NCBI GenBank assembly: GCA_964023205.1
Contig: OZ026835.1
Coordinates: 8,700,414 to 8,764,413 of the forward strand
Length of the DNA: 64,000 nt
DNA from: Lutraria lutraria
Lineage: Eukaryota; Mollusca; Bivalvia; Venerida; Mactridae
Reading direction: 5' to 3'
Under the pieces are notes generated by a model, which was given only the letters and a program-made list of their open reading frames with translations, was not told the DNA's origin and searched no databases. The position numbers and the translations under genes are program-made. Shown here piece after piece: positions 1-12,489 of this stretch. The first letter of the stretch is position 1, and every line of letters begins with the position of its first letter.

Positions 1-767
1 ATTGTATCCCAGTGGAGTTGTATATACATGCCATTATAAGCAGTGACAGTATATAGATGTTATAGACCTATTGCCATTCTCTGTGCTGATACAATGTATA
101 AATGATAATTGATCTTAAAGAGTTTTATTATGAATTCCACACCCACACGCACTGGGCTTTATTCTACGATTTTTCTCCCCAGACACATTGAATTTTGTAC
201 TTAGCTTTACATTTAGTCAAATCATATGACATTTAGCTTCTTTAATAAAATGCCAGATTTCTGAATCAGGGGTGGAACCGAATTATCATTCTGTCTTAGA
301 ATTAGTGGAAAAATTGATGTTAAAGATGACAAAGATTTTAACGCTTTGTTGTGTCGTAATAATGTTGCATAAACTGGTGTGTATAGGTAGGATCTATGAG
401 CGTGACATCAATTGTATTGCCTTGGTCAGTATCCCAGGTCAGGGGCACTGAAGAACGTGTTTCAAATATATCTTATATATCTAAATATAGGCAGGAGTGA
501 GCATACTTCACTAGTCAGTGCTTGATAAGTACAATAAAACAGTCTGTATGTTACATGTTGTGAAAGTCAAAATTAGCAATTAATCTGAATGCATTGATTA
601 ATTATGAATAACCGACATAGTTCTAGTGTGTAATTGCTAATTATCATTGGTTTGTATGCCTTTGATATTGATTTTAATGGATTTTCCCTTGTTGGATATT
701 TACTCTGATTCATGAACTATTCATGTTTTCATGAATTCCATATGAATGGATTTATGTTTATTTTCAG

Positions 768-915
768 GTGAATGAGATCACGTACGTTCTGAATGTCAGT
801 ACAACTTGTATGAAACCTGCTCATATATCTGACGGCCACTTCCTGCGTATTCCGGTCAACGACAACTACAGTGCCAAACTTCTACCATACTTTGAACAGG
901 CATTCCAGTTTTTAG
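768..915 (+). CDS. DUSP8/16-like: DUSP exon with general-acid Asp
   Basis: Acceptor TTATTTTCAG precedes 768 and donor G|GTTCGT follows 915. The exon encodes 49 residues plus one base, including ITYVLNVSTTC and HFLRIPVNDNYSAKLLPYF. This is the first half of a dual-specificity phosphatase domain, and the Asp in PVND is the expected proton donor. Phase 1 at the end joins to the next exon as Asp-Lys. Confidence 0.93.
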
Positions 916-3900
916 GTTCGTATCAATCACTTCTGTAGAGATCATTTTTGATACATGTACACATACAATATTTGTCCATATTAATTTAGTTGCATGCCAT
1001 TTAAAGAATACATTTTGTTTGGGCACGATGAATGTTGAAAAATGTTTTTGTTCTTAGAATGTTCATGAAATCCTCATTTCAAACAACCATCTCAATATAA
1101 CAAACACCTTATTTTAACTTTTAAAACTATTCCCTGCTTTTCAATAATTATGCCCAAGAAATTTTATAAAGTTCAAAGTACGAAAAATATTAGCTAAACA
1201 TGTATACTTCCTGTAAATTCTGATATAACTGTGATTCAACAATGTAAATTCTGATATAAATGTGATTCAACAATGTAAATTCTGATATAAATGTGATTCA
1301 ACAATGTAAATTCTGATATAAATGTGATTCAACAATGTAAATTCTGATATAAATGTGATTCAACAATGTAAATTCTGATATAAATGTGATTCAACAATGT
1401 AAATTCTGATATAAATGTGATTCAACAATGTAAATTCTGATATAAATGTGATTCAATAGTACACAGATATCATAGAAATATAGCAAAACTTAAGAAATAA
1501 TGAAATCATGAATAATTTATTATTTCTTTAGATTTAACACCATTTTCAACAGTATTTCAGTCATATCATGGAGGGCAATGGTTCTAACCAGCTTTCCTGG
1601 ACTTCATTTCAGCCTCAACCAGTACTAACCACATTCTCTCCGCAACCTATTGCCAAGCTACCCCACATAATTCAGAGGTGGAGGACAATTTAACATAGGA
1701 TGTAATATCTTAAGTCAAATTTGTCACAGTGTGAGCCTTGCCCGGGGTTCGAACTCACAACCACTTGATCAGTAGACTAGCGCTCTAACCATTAAGCTAA
1801 GCGGGCAGGTGTAAATATTTTGACGGTTTAAATTTTTGAAACCCTTGTTTATGGTTTTACTGTATGTTAACTTAGGTGTTACATGAGGGTTCAGCGCAAC
1901 AGTGTCATAACTCATTGAAATAAGAACAAGTTACAACAGTGTTGCGCTGAGCCCTCGAAATTTAAATTTATTATTTATTGTGTATGATGTTTTTATTTGC
2001 AGATAAAGTTAGGGAAGCAAATGGGTGTTGTTTGGTTCATTGTTTAGCGGGTATTTCAAGGTCACCTACGTTAGCCATCGCTTACATCATGAAGTATTTA
2101 AACATGTCCTCAGATGATGCTTACAGGTAAATCTTTGAAAGATTTTTCTCTTACATTAAAATGTGATTTGTCCAAAACTAAGGTAAAATGTGTCATCCAT
2201 CTTATTGTTAAATTAATTTCCCCTGTGTTGTAGGAATAAAAGAATTATTACAATTTAGTTTTTATCAAACATGCTACACCATGTGGACTGACCACTGAAC
2301 TATTATAAGGTAAAAAACACAGATACTTTATAACTATGAAAAATGAAGGAAATATTTTTAAATCATTTAAATGTCCCAAGATTAGAAAACATGAGATTTA
2401 ATTTGTCTGATTTGGGTCGAAAACAAATTACTTTGTGATCTGTTCTCAATATAATAACCAAACAGTTACACCATACTCAGCATATGTTCTGTAGCTAGGA
2501 ATCAAACTTACCTCCGTGATGTTGTTGTCCGACATCTATATCTAAACAGTAAAATTTGTTAAGAATCTTCCGTACATCTTGAATGAAGGCATTAGGCATA
2601 TTACTTGTCTTAGACACATTTAGAGATCCTTTCATCTTTGACGTAAGTGGCTTTATATGAAAATGACTTGAGATGAATTCATTTATGTGAACGTTCAATA
2701 TTTCTATTCCTAATTGTTTTTTAAGTGTTTAAACAACATCATTATGGAACTATATTTGTCGTCATATTCGATTACCTTGAGCTAACATTTGTGTAGATTG
2801 TAATTATGGGTAATGGTATTTGTTGTAGCACATGGTGACCAATTCGATCTTTATTATGTAAATGGAAACTTTTCTGCCATTAAATTCTAATTATATATCC
2901 TAAATCCCATGCAGATATATCTATTCGGTGTTACTGAACATTAAAACGTCATGACGTAATGATTAATGGATTCATATAGGCTATTACTCCTTCTACTCAC
3001 TGAAGTTCTCAATAAAAAGTACCAGCTAAAATATTCAATTCTGTTGTATACTGTAATAATTTTGCTGTGTACTCTCATATTTTTTTCTTAATATTGATTT
3101 GTTCAATTTTTACTCAATGGATGAACAGGGTTTGAGGTTATAAAACTTGAGATTAGTCTTCATGCTCAAATCTCATATCTTGTCTTTTGAATGTTATTTT
3201 AGCTATTTATAATGGGACAATAAGGATATTTCTGACAGCATCATTTATTTGAACATATATCTAAACATAGTCTGCTCTATCTTTTCAACCATAATTCTCT
3301 GAGAATGGAATTGAGATTTGTGCTCAGAGACTGTCCTCAAGCGTTATTTCCTCATAGTCGATTGTTCAGGAATTTGTAGGCCTGCTGGTAGTCCTTTAAT
3401 GGCCTTTTGATTATGTCTGCTGGTGATACATGGACTTCCTGTGAAGTATTATGGTATTGACCACTTTAGACCATTTGTACCAATAAATGCCACTCGTATA
3501 CTGACCACTGATTGAACGAGTGTCCGCTTGGAACTACCTAATAAGATATTTATAACATGTGTCCGGATAGCTAGAGTGTCATTTGGTGCTGTCCACGATG
3601 CTAGACATGATTTATCTATACAGACATACATTCTTGAAACAACTGACAATTACCCATAATACACCTAGTAAGACTTCTAGGTTTGAGTTTTACTTATCAA
3701 ATTATTTGTGGGACAGTCAACTTGTAAGCTTAAAGTTTAGTTTGTGTGCTAGAGATCCAGTAGTGGTCTTAGAGAGGTCAAGTCATGATCTCAGAGGTCA
3801 ATTAATGAGCTCAGAGGTCTACTGTAGAGCTCAGAGGTCAACTTGTGATCTCAGAGGTCAACCAGAGAGCTCAGAGGTCAGCTAGTGAGCTCAAATGTCA

Positions 3901-6511
3901 AGTAGTGAGCTCAGAGGTCAATCAGTGAGCTCAGAGGTCAGCTAGTGAGTTCAGGAGTCAACCAGTGATCTCTGAGAGCAACCAGTGATCTCAGAGGTCA
4001 ACTAGTGTTTGTTTTGGCATCACAGAAAGTTGCATGTTACATGTTTTTATTATAGAAACTGATAAATGATAATTTACAGACCTTTTACAGATGTTATTTT
4101 ATGGTTCAATGTTTGTGTATGGTACTTCAATTCTTGGTTGAAAAGTTTAATATAGTGGTTGTGATCTTTGACCTTGTAAAATAATTTTGAATCAAATGGA
4201 TTTACATCATTATAATCTTTAATCTTATTTCAGATATGTAAAAGACAAGAGGCCGACAATATCTCCAAATTTTAACTTTCTTGGACAATTACTGGAATTT
4301 GAGAAACAACTTAAACAGCAAAAAGCATCAAATAGTAACCACAGCGATGGTTACCATGGTGACGTTTCTGATTCTTCTCAAAAAGTTCTAGAATCTACAA
4401 ATATGAGAAATGCTATGACAATGTCATGCCCTAGTATATCTATGGAGCAAACAGTTGACGAATTTAGTCCCCCGTTCATAGTCTCAAGGAATCTGCGTTT
4501 TCAGCGAATTGAAACGCTTAGGTCTCAGGGTTATTCAGATAATTTTGAAGTGAAACAAAAAGGGAAGCCAACAATGATAAGAAATTTGGATGTGTGTACT
4601 GATGAAGTAAAGAATAAAAAGGAAGACATTCTAAAATCAGCAGCTAAACATTCGGTAAAACCGCCAAGTTTGAAACTGAAAGGGCCGACTGTGGCGGTCG
4701 ATTCGCATACTAGTACTATGCGACCAAATGTGTTAAGTTTAGGTCTTGAAACGAATACTAGTAGACGTTTGCCATTGTCTTTCACTCGTGAAACAGGCAT
4801 GGCACCGTTAAAGTCATTGACAGATATCTCTGAAACATCGGAAACACCATCTCCCATTGTGAGTTCTAATTCGAAGGAGATTGTATATCCTACCTCAATT
4901 ATTGACAAAAGCGCGCAAAATGCAAAAGCTTTGTTATCACCATTCCCATGTGGTGATTCAACGGTTCCTGCACATTCATTTACCGAGGACCAGAATTTTG
5001 TACCGTATTCAGGGAATATTAAAAAAGTATCTGGTTTCACAGCATCTTCTCTGTATTCAAGTGTTGTGACGTCAGAAAAATCAAAACATTGGAAAAGTGA
5101 ATCAGTTTCTTCTAGTCAGTCTTTATCATTGACTGAGCCTTTGACTCCAGTGACACCAGTGACCCCTGTGACTCCTGACACACTAAGTGCCACTTCTCCT
5201 TTCTCATTCTCAGGACAGTTCTTAAAAGCAGGTGGTAAACGACCATTACGAAGTTCATTGTCGTTATCATTGTCTCCTATAGCACCACAGTCTAGCTCGA
5301 AGGATTCTCCGGAAACTGGAAACTCAGTTACGTCGTTTGCTCCTTCTGCTTGTAAGATTGAGAAAAAATTCAGCACAAAATCTCAAACACCAGACTTTAG
5401 CAGCCAGTCCCACATTCCAAAATTTACTCGTCCTAACACCTCTATGTGCTCATCTCCTGGAACTGTAACAATGTCTCAGATGGTGAAACTAAAGTCATTC
5501 AACTTATCGGCATCATTACCTTTACAATTATCGGCCCAATCTCCAACCACCTCTTTAGCAAAGTTACACTTTGGCAGTGCAGAAAACAGTGATAGCGATT
5601 GTGAAACATCTAAAATGGACACTTCAGATTATCTCCCTTCCACGTTGCCTTCGAAAAGAGACATTAAACATGGTAGCAAGTCTTTAAATGAAAGTCTAGA
5701 AAAGTTAAGCAGTTTTCCATCTACCTCCCTTGATAAATTATCATTCACTCCTTGTTATTCTAGTTCCAATGAGAATTTGAGTACATGTGCTATATCACCG
5801 CGTACTAGTGGTGTGAAACGACCTTTACACAGCGACATATCAGAAACAATCGACTCTGTGACATCATCACATGGATCATCATGCAACAGTTGTGATGCTA
5901 GCGGCAGCAGCATTGTGTCAACTTCTACAAGCACACAGCAAAAAGTGGTGGTTAGAAAAAGAGAAGGACGCACAAAACGTTCTCTTGTTCGACCCAACAG
6001 TATTGCTTTCTCGTCATACCCGACCTTTGACCTCGGATCTGATTGTCAAGATTCGCCAAACTCAGCAAGTAGTTCTGCTTCTCAGGACGATACGTCGGAA
6101 CTGTATACTCAAAACGGCAAAAAATCAAAGCCGTCGGAGTACATGACGGATGTCAGGTTTAGACTTGGCCGTTACTCGGAACGTGAAGTCTACCGACAGA
6201 TAACGGCAGCCATGGAGGCAGCCATGATGAAATCACAATCTTTTGATGCTAATCGTAAATCGAGGAGCCTAGATGATATTCTGAGCTCAGAGGATGATAG
6301 TTCAGCTCCTAATTGTGAGTTTTCGCATTTTGACCGAGTTCTTCGTCGTTGTGGTTTGAATCGTGATAGATTTGCCTCCCCTCCTTTATTGTTAGAAAAA
6401 TTTGCATGTGGCACGGAGGTATCTGAGCATTATCAGTCAAACAGCAGTCTGTCATCAGCTAGTAGTCACACTTCATTACATGGTAGCATGGAACTGATAC
6501 AAGTCTCTTGA
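768..6511 (+). CDS. DUSP8/16-like: Dual-specificity MAP-kinase phosphatase, DUSP8/DUSP16 type (5' part outside window)
   Basis: Exons 768-915, 2003-2126 and 4234-6511 join in frame (2550 nt, 849 residues plus stop). The product should dephosphorylate Thr and Tyr of the MAPK activation loop, with JNK/p38 preferred in this subfamily. Residues 1-100 of the visible part are the DSP catalytic domain: general-acid Asp32 in PVND, then HCLAGISRS with nucleophile Cys63 and Arg69, then the TLAIAYIM helix and RPTISPNFNFLGQLLEFE. The rest is a long low-complexity Ser/Thr/Pro tail that ends in GSMELIQVS, close to the terminus I recall for human DUSP16. The first visible exon begins after TTTTCAG in phase 0, so the rhodanese/MAPK-docking exons must lie upstream. 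The tail is longer than in the vertebrate proteins. DUSP8 versus DUSP16 cannot be decided; the invertebrate gene may be ancestral to both. Confidence 0.93.
1212..1456. repeat. 31-bp minisatellite, about 8 copies
   Basis: The unit begins TGTAAATTCTGATATAAATG and continues TGATTCAACAA. It repeats head to tail with almost no divergence in an intron of the phosphatase gene. There are no spacers, so it is not a CRISPR array. The high identity suggests recent expansion and likely length polymorphism. Confidence 0.95.
1545..1806 (-). mobile_element. tRNA-derived SINE, family A
   Basis: Read on the minus strand, the element starts with a tRNA-like head (AGCTTAATGGTTAGAGCGC, an A-box-like segment, then GAGTTCGAACCCCG, a B-box-like segment). 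The body ends near CAGCTTTCCTGGACTTC. A clearly related copy sits at about 42395-42660 in KNTC1, and a diverged one at about 54205-54470. The shared head and body across three places make a SINE the best explanation, rather than a working tRNA gene. Confidence 0.8.
2003..2126 (+). CDS. DUSP8/16-like: DUSP exon with the catalytic cysteine
   Basis: Acceptor TTATTTGCAG, donor TTACAG|GTAAAT. It encodes NGCCLVHCLAGISRSPTLA and then IAYIMKYLNMSSDDAYR. HCLAGISRS is the P-loop signature (HCxxGxxR) with nucleophilic Cys and phosphate-binding Arg both present, so the enzyme looks active. It ends in phase 2, which the next exon completes to Arg. Confidence 0.95.
3131..3350. repeat. Short interspersed palindromic repeat (TCTCAAATCTCATATCTTG family)
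   Basis: The ends are imperfect inverted copies of a segment like GAGATTTGAGCTCAGAGAC. Related copies occur near 8905-9115, 20455-20660, 38330-38560, 44945-45150, 57608-57700 and 60275-60450. They are about 200 bp, non-coding, and occur in introns and intergenic DNA, consistent with a MITE family. Confidence 0.6.
3770..4006. repeat. 20-bp minisatellite carrying AGGTCA in most units
   Basis: The unit is close to GAGCTCAGAGGTCAACTAGT, about 12 copies, in the intron just before the last phosphatase exon. Most copies keep CTCAGAGGTCA. AGGTCA is the nuclear-receptor half-site consensus, repeated here at a constant 20-bp period. A short ORF through the array reads the repeat and is not a gene. Confidence 0.9.
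4234..6511 (+). CDS. DUSP8/16-like: DUSP terminal coding exon with long Ser/Thr-rich tail
   Basis: Acceptor CTTATTTCAG. The exon first completes the phosphatase fold (YVKDKRPTISPNFNFLGQ), then runs open for about 730 codons to TGA at 6509-6511. The tail is rich in Ser/Thr-Pro, including a run of TPVTPVTPVTPDT encoded around 5142-5181: candidate proline-directed kinase sites. Near the end are SRSLDDILSSEDD and the terminal GSMELIQVS. Opposite-strand ORFs here are only shadows of this low-complexity reading frame. Confidence 0.92.
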
Positions 6512-7290
6512 TGCAATAGTTTCTTCCATTTTACTGACAACTATATTTCTTCAATTACCAGAATCAAACATTTTTTAATTGAAGTTTTTATCATTTATAG
6601 CTTTAGATAAAAATTAGAAATTTCCCTGGAAAAGTCTCTATTGATCCAACCTTAAATCAAAAATGTAGTCAACAGAAATATCCACAAGGTGCTAAGTTAC
6701 ATATTTACATTAAGAAGTATATGATATAAATAGTTTTCAATCATTTAGTTTGAAAAATTAGTCATGTTAAAGGGTAACTTGATGGAAAAAAATGAGTAGG
6801 TAGATCAGAATTATTCCTAAACACCTTTTGTTAGACTATGTGGTACCATTTGTCTCCATCATTATGTCAATGCGAAGACCCTTTAAAATAATGCTATCAT
6901 AATCGACTGTTTTGTTGTAATGTATGGAATTATTATCCGTTATAACTTTTGATAATATGATGTAGATAGGTTGGCAACATCTTTGTGTTCCATCTTGACT
7001 GTTTAACGGTTGTCATGGTAATTGGAGAAATACACAGAAAATATTTAGTTACAAGTATAAAAATGTGATATCATTATCTTCCTCATTGTGGAAAAATTTG
7101 TCATTATATTATTTTCTTTACGAGCTTAATTGACAAATTCCACGTTTTGATTTTAAATGACGATAATTATGAACTTCTGTGTCTCATAAATGATAATAAT
7201 TATGTAATTTGATAGTTCTGAGATAAACAAGGAAGTCATGTGATACTTAAAGAAGGCTGATATTTCTTAAAACTTCATCGATTTCTTGGA

Positions 7291-7296
7291 AATAAA
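7291..7296 (+). terminator. Candidate polyadenylation signal of the DUSP gene
   Basis: AATAAA lies about 780 nt after the stop codon and is followed by a long T/GT-rich tract at about 7367-7443, as expected of a downstream element. Other AATAAA motifs occur further on, and DUSP genes often have long 3' UTRs, so this is only the first good candidate. Confidence 0.4.
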
Positions 7297-10200
7297 AAAC
7301 CAGAGCTTTGAAGTTTAATTAAAATATTATTTATTGATAACATGCTGATTGACTGCTGATTGACTGCTGATGTTGTTTTTGTTGTTGCAATATTATTGTG
7401 TTTATTTTTTGTTGTTTGTAATTTTTGTTATTGTAGTTATTTTCCCCCTTTTTTGAGTCTATCGTCACACACCTACATGTCTGATACATTATTTGGAATG
7501 GTATTGAAATCAAGATTGGAAATACAGTACAACCTCTCCAGAGTGGCCCTCTGAAGAGAAACAACCTCTATAACAACACCTTCAAAATTTCTCTCAGCTG
7601 ATATTTACTATAGATTTAATCTCTTTCATACTGAGCTTCATTTAAATGCTCTTCTTTTTTGCTTGTTTATTTCTGAAACACAGTCAAGCTTTCAATGATA
7701 TTTATGTCAAGAATATCAATAGCTTTGTTTTAATGCCTGGTTCCTTTATGTATTGTACAAACTGTGTGGTGATAGAAATTATGTATATCTTTTGTTTATT
7801 GTGTGTTTAATTAACACTTCTGTGACAAGAACTCAGTAAGAGTTATCCTAAGGTACGGGCTACTTTGTATGGTAATAATACACATTATCATTTCATGCAC
7901 TAGTCATTGATTGGCAATTATCATTCAGTGCTGGGATTCAATATAATGTAATTATCATTTAGTGCTTGGGTTATCATGTTGTAATTATCATTCAGTACTG
8001 GGATTCAATATAATGTAATTATCATTTAGTACAGGGGGGGGGTAATGATAGTTATCATTTAGTACTGGGGTTATAATTTTTTTTTAGTACTGTGAAATAT
8101 TTCTTTGTCGAGAAGGAACAAGATACTTTATAAATTACATAAGCATTAAGTGACTAGTTAATAATTCCATTAGTCAACCTTAGTTCATGGAATTTGATTT
8201 ACCAATGTTTGAACCCTTAAAGTTTGATTTCATGTTGGAATAGATCAAAAGGACATTATAAGATACTAGATCTTGCTTATTGTGATATTGTTTAAAAAGA
8301 TACAAGTATTTAACTGATATTAAATTGGAAATGTTCTTTTTGTTATTATAACGGCTGTGCCTACCATACTTTCTTATGATAGACATGAATACGTACTTGA
8401 TAGAAAATTTGTTTAACACAATGCCATAGTATGGATGATTTAATATCGTAGAATTGTTTTAGTTGAATTATTGACTGTGTTTTGTTGCTGCCAAGAATTT
8501 CTGATGATGTTGTTTCTTTTTTCTTTCTATCATTGTTATGTTGTTTTTTTATCTTTGCACATATTAACTTCTAAAACATGTTTTAGCTTTGTTCTGTCTT
8601 TGTGCACAGTTTTTGTTTTATTTTTCTTTGTACGAAATTTGTTTTTATTAGACAACAAAGATTGCTTTCTGGAGCTTATTGTCTAATGCTTGTTTTTTTA
8701 CTCGGACACTTCTGAAACTTTTCTTTTAAAAAATCAACTTTGCCTTCTTTCATTTTTATATCTCTTTGAATTTTATAGAAATCTTTAAACAATCATGATT
8801 TTAGAATATTCACTTAAGGTTTGCTTATCATTTTAGCTGTAAGTTAATGTATGGAATTAGTTAATTTTCCATGTCTCTGTGGTACAGGCCCCACGGTTGT
8901 TATACTTGAGAACAGTCTCCGAACTCATAATTCAATTCTCAAAATGTTGCGGTTAAAAAGATATAGCTGATTAATGTTTGAATACATGATCAGATAATTA
9001 TGCAGACTAATGTATCAATAATATCATTACTGTCTGACCATAATTAAACATAAGACAAGATATGAGATTTGAGCTCAGAGACCAATCTCAGGTTTAATAA
9101 CCTTGAAGTAGATTTTTTGAGAAATTATTTAAAACTCAAAATTTGATGTTTAGTAATGAAAAGGATTAAAATTGAATTTCGTTTAAAGTAGTCTGCATGT
9201 CTTAATTAAACTTTGTCTGGACTGTTGAAGTATTGTTGATACACAGTCAAATTTGTGTAAGCCAACTCTGAATAAAAGCCACATTTCTTAAAACTCATTG
9301 ATTATTAAGAACAAATTGATCTCTGAAAAAGGTCACCTGTCAATAAAGGTCATATTTCCCTAGGATGGTTTTGGTTCACAGGTTGACAGTATTTGCAGAT
9401 CTACATAATTACTGTCTAAATGAGGACTTGGCAAAATTGTCCATGTTTGTTTGTTAAAACAACCTTTACGTCCTAAAGTATGAAAAAGAATAGTGCTACT
9501 TGTGACGTAAGAGATATTTTGTCATAACCAGTCACTTAATTACTGATTGCCTGACATTATTTTCACAAGTTAGTGTTTTATAGCAACGCTATCCTCTCAT
9601 AACATTTCGAAACTTGATTACACTTCTATATTTAGACATAATTCCAGGAGCGTCTTCGGTTTTCAATGAGTCACTGGTTGTGATGCTGTAAACTTCTCGA
9701 TATTAAGCGTTGAAAGTATTTTAGATTTTCATGTTATTATCATGTGGGATAAGAGACTTGAGCAAGGACTTGGAACAAGTCATAGTCATCAAATATTAAT
9801 GTTTTTTATGACTATATACCTGTGTCAATACACTTAATACTGTTTTGTTTTTGAAGTTATGTCTCTTCCCTAAAAGTGTTTTTTTAATTGGACTGTGACA
9901 ATTGACATGAAAAGACAAAACATTTTTCATTCATGCTGTAAACCATAATATTATGCTTGGTCAGTTTATAAGATAAAAGAATAATGGCCACCCTGTGAAT
10001 AAAGACCATTCTATAAAAAAACGTCATTCATTATTTACAACAAAACAACCTCATTATTAAGGCCACCTGTCTATAAAGGTCACATTTTGTCCAAGGATGG
10101 CCGTTGTTCACAGGTTTAACTGTACATGAAGTTGTAATATTAAAGTTGTCACTGTGTGCAGTTTTTCTGTGTTTTTAGATGAATTCCATTTTTATCAAAC

Positions 10201-12489
10201 CCTTACTGATGAGTAATAAGCAAACTTGCTTGGTCCTTTATTAAAATTCTTGCATACATATGTACACACTGTGTATGCATGATTTAGAAAAAATGAGCGT
10301 AGATTAGAACATAATTAATACAAAGGTCACATGACTCATGTCAATTATTACGTCACTTATATAGAACAATTTTCAGTATGTAAACATATCTAAATCTCTT
10401 CTCACAATGAAACCTTTGACAGTGTATTGAGTTAACAAGTATGAACTATGTCGCTCCAGTGCTTCGTGGTATAAATCTTTTGTCTATACCTGACCACAGT
10501 CAATATTATGCTGTAAATGAATGTTTTATTAAAGTCCATGTCAATCGATCGGAAAAAAGTATAAAAACATGCATACGAGGAGTGAATGTAATGTAATTGA
10601 TTATATTCCTGGTGTGGACTTCGGCACCATAATGTGACATATTAAGGTGAACTAGTTCGGAAATCTATGATTGGCAGAACAGCTGCTCTGACACGCAGAT
10701 TATGACGCCTGACTCACTGTTACGTGACAACTAATGCAAACAGAATTACTGTGCCCTTATTTGTGCCCATGCAGTCTTTATCTTAATTAACTCTCTCAGC
10801 TCTTCATTTGTTTCATTCTTAACTTGGCTGAAGATGAAAATTTTGTGACATTTTACATCAAATCAGTCAATTTCTGTGTCCTTCCTCCACTGATGAAAAA
10901 AAATATTCAAAGGGAGCTTACTCATACAAGTTTAAAACTTTGAATAGCATCAATATTTTGCAGTACTTATCTCCCTTTAAAGATATTTCTTTGTAAGATT
11001 CTGGACGTTTTGCATGTTGTTCTTGTATATTTGTATTTATTTTTTTTTTAGTTGACATTTCATTTATAAAATTAATGTTGTATTAAAAAATGATTGCAAT
11101 TCATATAGTTTAAGCTGTTAAACTATATTTTTGTAATTTACAGTTTTGCTATTAGTTTAAGTTATATTCATAAACTTGCAGCAAAAGTCATTGCTGCATC
11201 ATAAAATTATTGTCTATTCTACAAGTAAAGATTAATGTTATATTGTTATATACATTAAATTCTTTTTGTTTATTATAATTTACCATATATCATACAAATG
11301 CCTTTTTCACTGCAATTTTCACGATTTGAATCAAAATGTAATTTTCACAATCTACCAGTAGTCTGTGAATTTACTGTACTATATATTTATTTTCATTTAT
11401 CGTTAAATTTTTACAATTTTATTTTCTGGGAGATATTCTTTGCTCATGATTTTGAGTGAAAATTAGATACACAAAAAAAACACCCAGACAATATTATGTT
11501 TTTTGACTCTATTGATAAGCATTTCTTGTTATTAGACATAAATCTGTACGTATATAATTACTATGATGTATATAACGATATATTGTGATTGAAATTACAA
11601 ATATTCTTTGTTCAGTTCTGTTCTGTTACATTTATTACATTGTGTTGTAAATTCTTCATGATTTTGCATTCTTCACAGACATTAAAACAATATGTTGTTT
11701 TATTTCCTTTGTTCTGTTTTTTTTCATTTTCTTCCCCTTTTCTTGTTTTATGTTACCTCGCATGCTTTAGTTGCACTTTTACTTGTATTGTTTGTTAAAA
11801 CTGCAAATCTTTTCTTTTCACACTTTTTCGTGATAATTATTTCACGTAAAAAATATTTTCTGTAATTCTTCAGAGAAAATTAGTTTTATTGACAAAATCT
11901 TCATTGTTTCACATAATTTTACCAAATTTAGAAAGACACTAGTTTCAAGTCGAACAGTTTCTTTGAAGGATTTTATGCTGTTTAATGTCTAAATAGACAT
12001 GCTATATTTGGGTTAAAACTCATATAAACTTGCTGACATATTATCAGTACACTAAAAATTCATCTAACAAAATAGAGGTCATGTTGAGGTATGAAATCCT
12101 TTCTGTGTGGTATGGAAAAAATTATGAAGCCAGTAAAAGAGAAAAATCTGCAGTTTTAACATTCTTCTTTGCCTGGATGTGTTCGTAACTAACTGGCTAG
12201 TCTAAGAAATGGTGCAATTACAATTCTGTACATAAAAAGCCTATTGAGTCATGTACCATCTTTGAAACAACAACAAATACATAGCCACCCTGCCTATATA
12301 TGATTCACATTCACCAGACCAGCTATATGACATCAATACCAGTGTGTTATCACATTACTAGTGTCTAGACATTATTGAAAATTATTCAGTCATGTGTTTT
12401 TAACAAGACAGCTAACATAGTATAGACACAAACATCCTAATTGAATGTTTCTTTAAGTATCTGTAGTCAAACGAAGAGAAAGTCTGAAT

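Noticed and set aside
1212..1456. Regular 31-bp repeats as a possible CRISPR-like array
   Set aside because: Units are directly contiguous with no spacers, and the DNA is eukaryotic.
3583..3885. 100-aa + strand ORF in a phosphatase intron
   Set aside because: Its second half reads the AGGTCA minisatellite; the first half has no recognisable similarity and no splice context.
4531..5040. 169-aa minus-strand ORF inside the phosphatase exon
   Set aside because: Shadow of the Ser-rich + strand frame, which has the conserved domain and terminus.
8180..8686. ORFs of 71-79 aa in AT-rich DNA
   Set aside because: Composition is that of random AT-rich sequence (Phe, Leu, Ile, Asn, Lys, Tyr), with no splice or start context.
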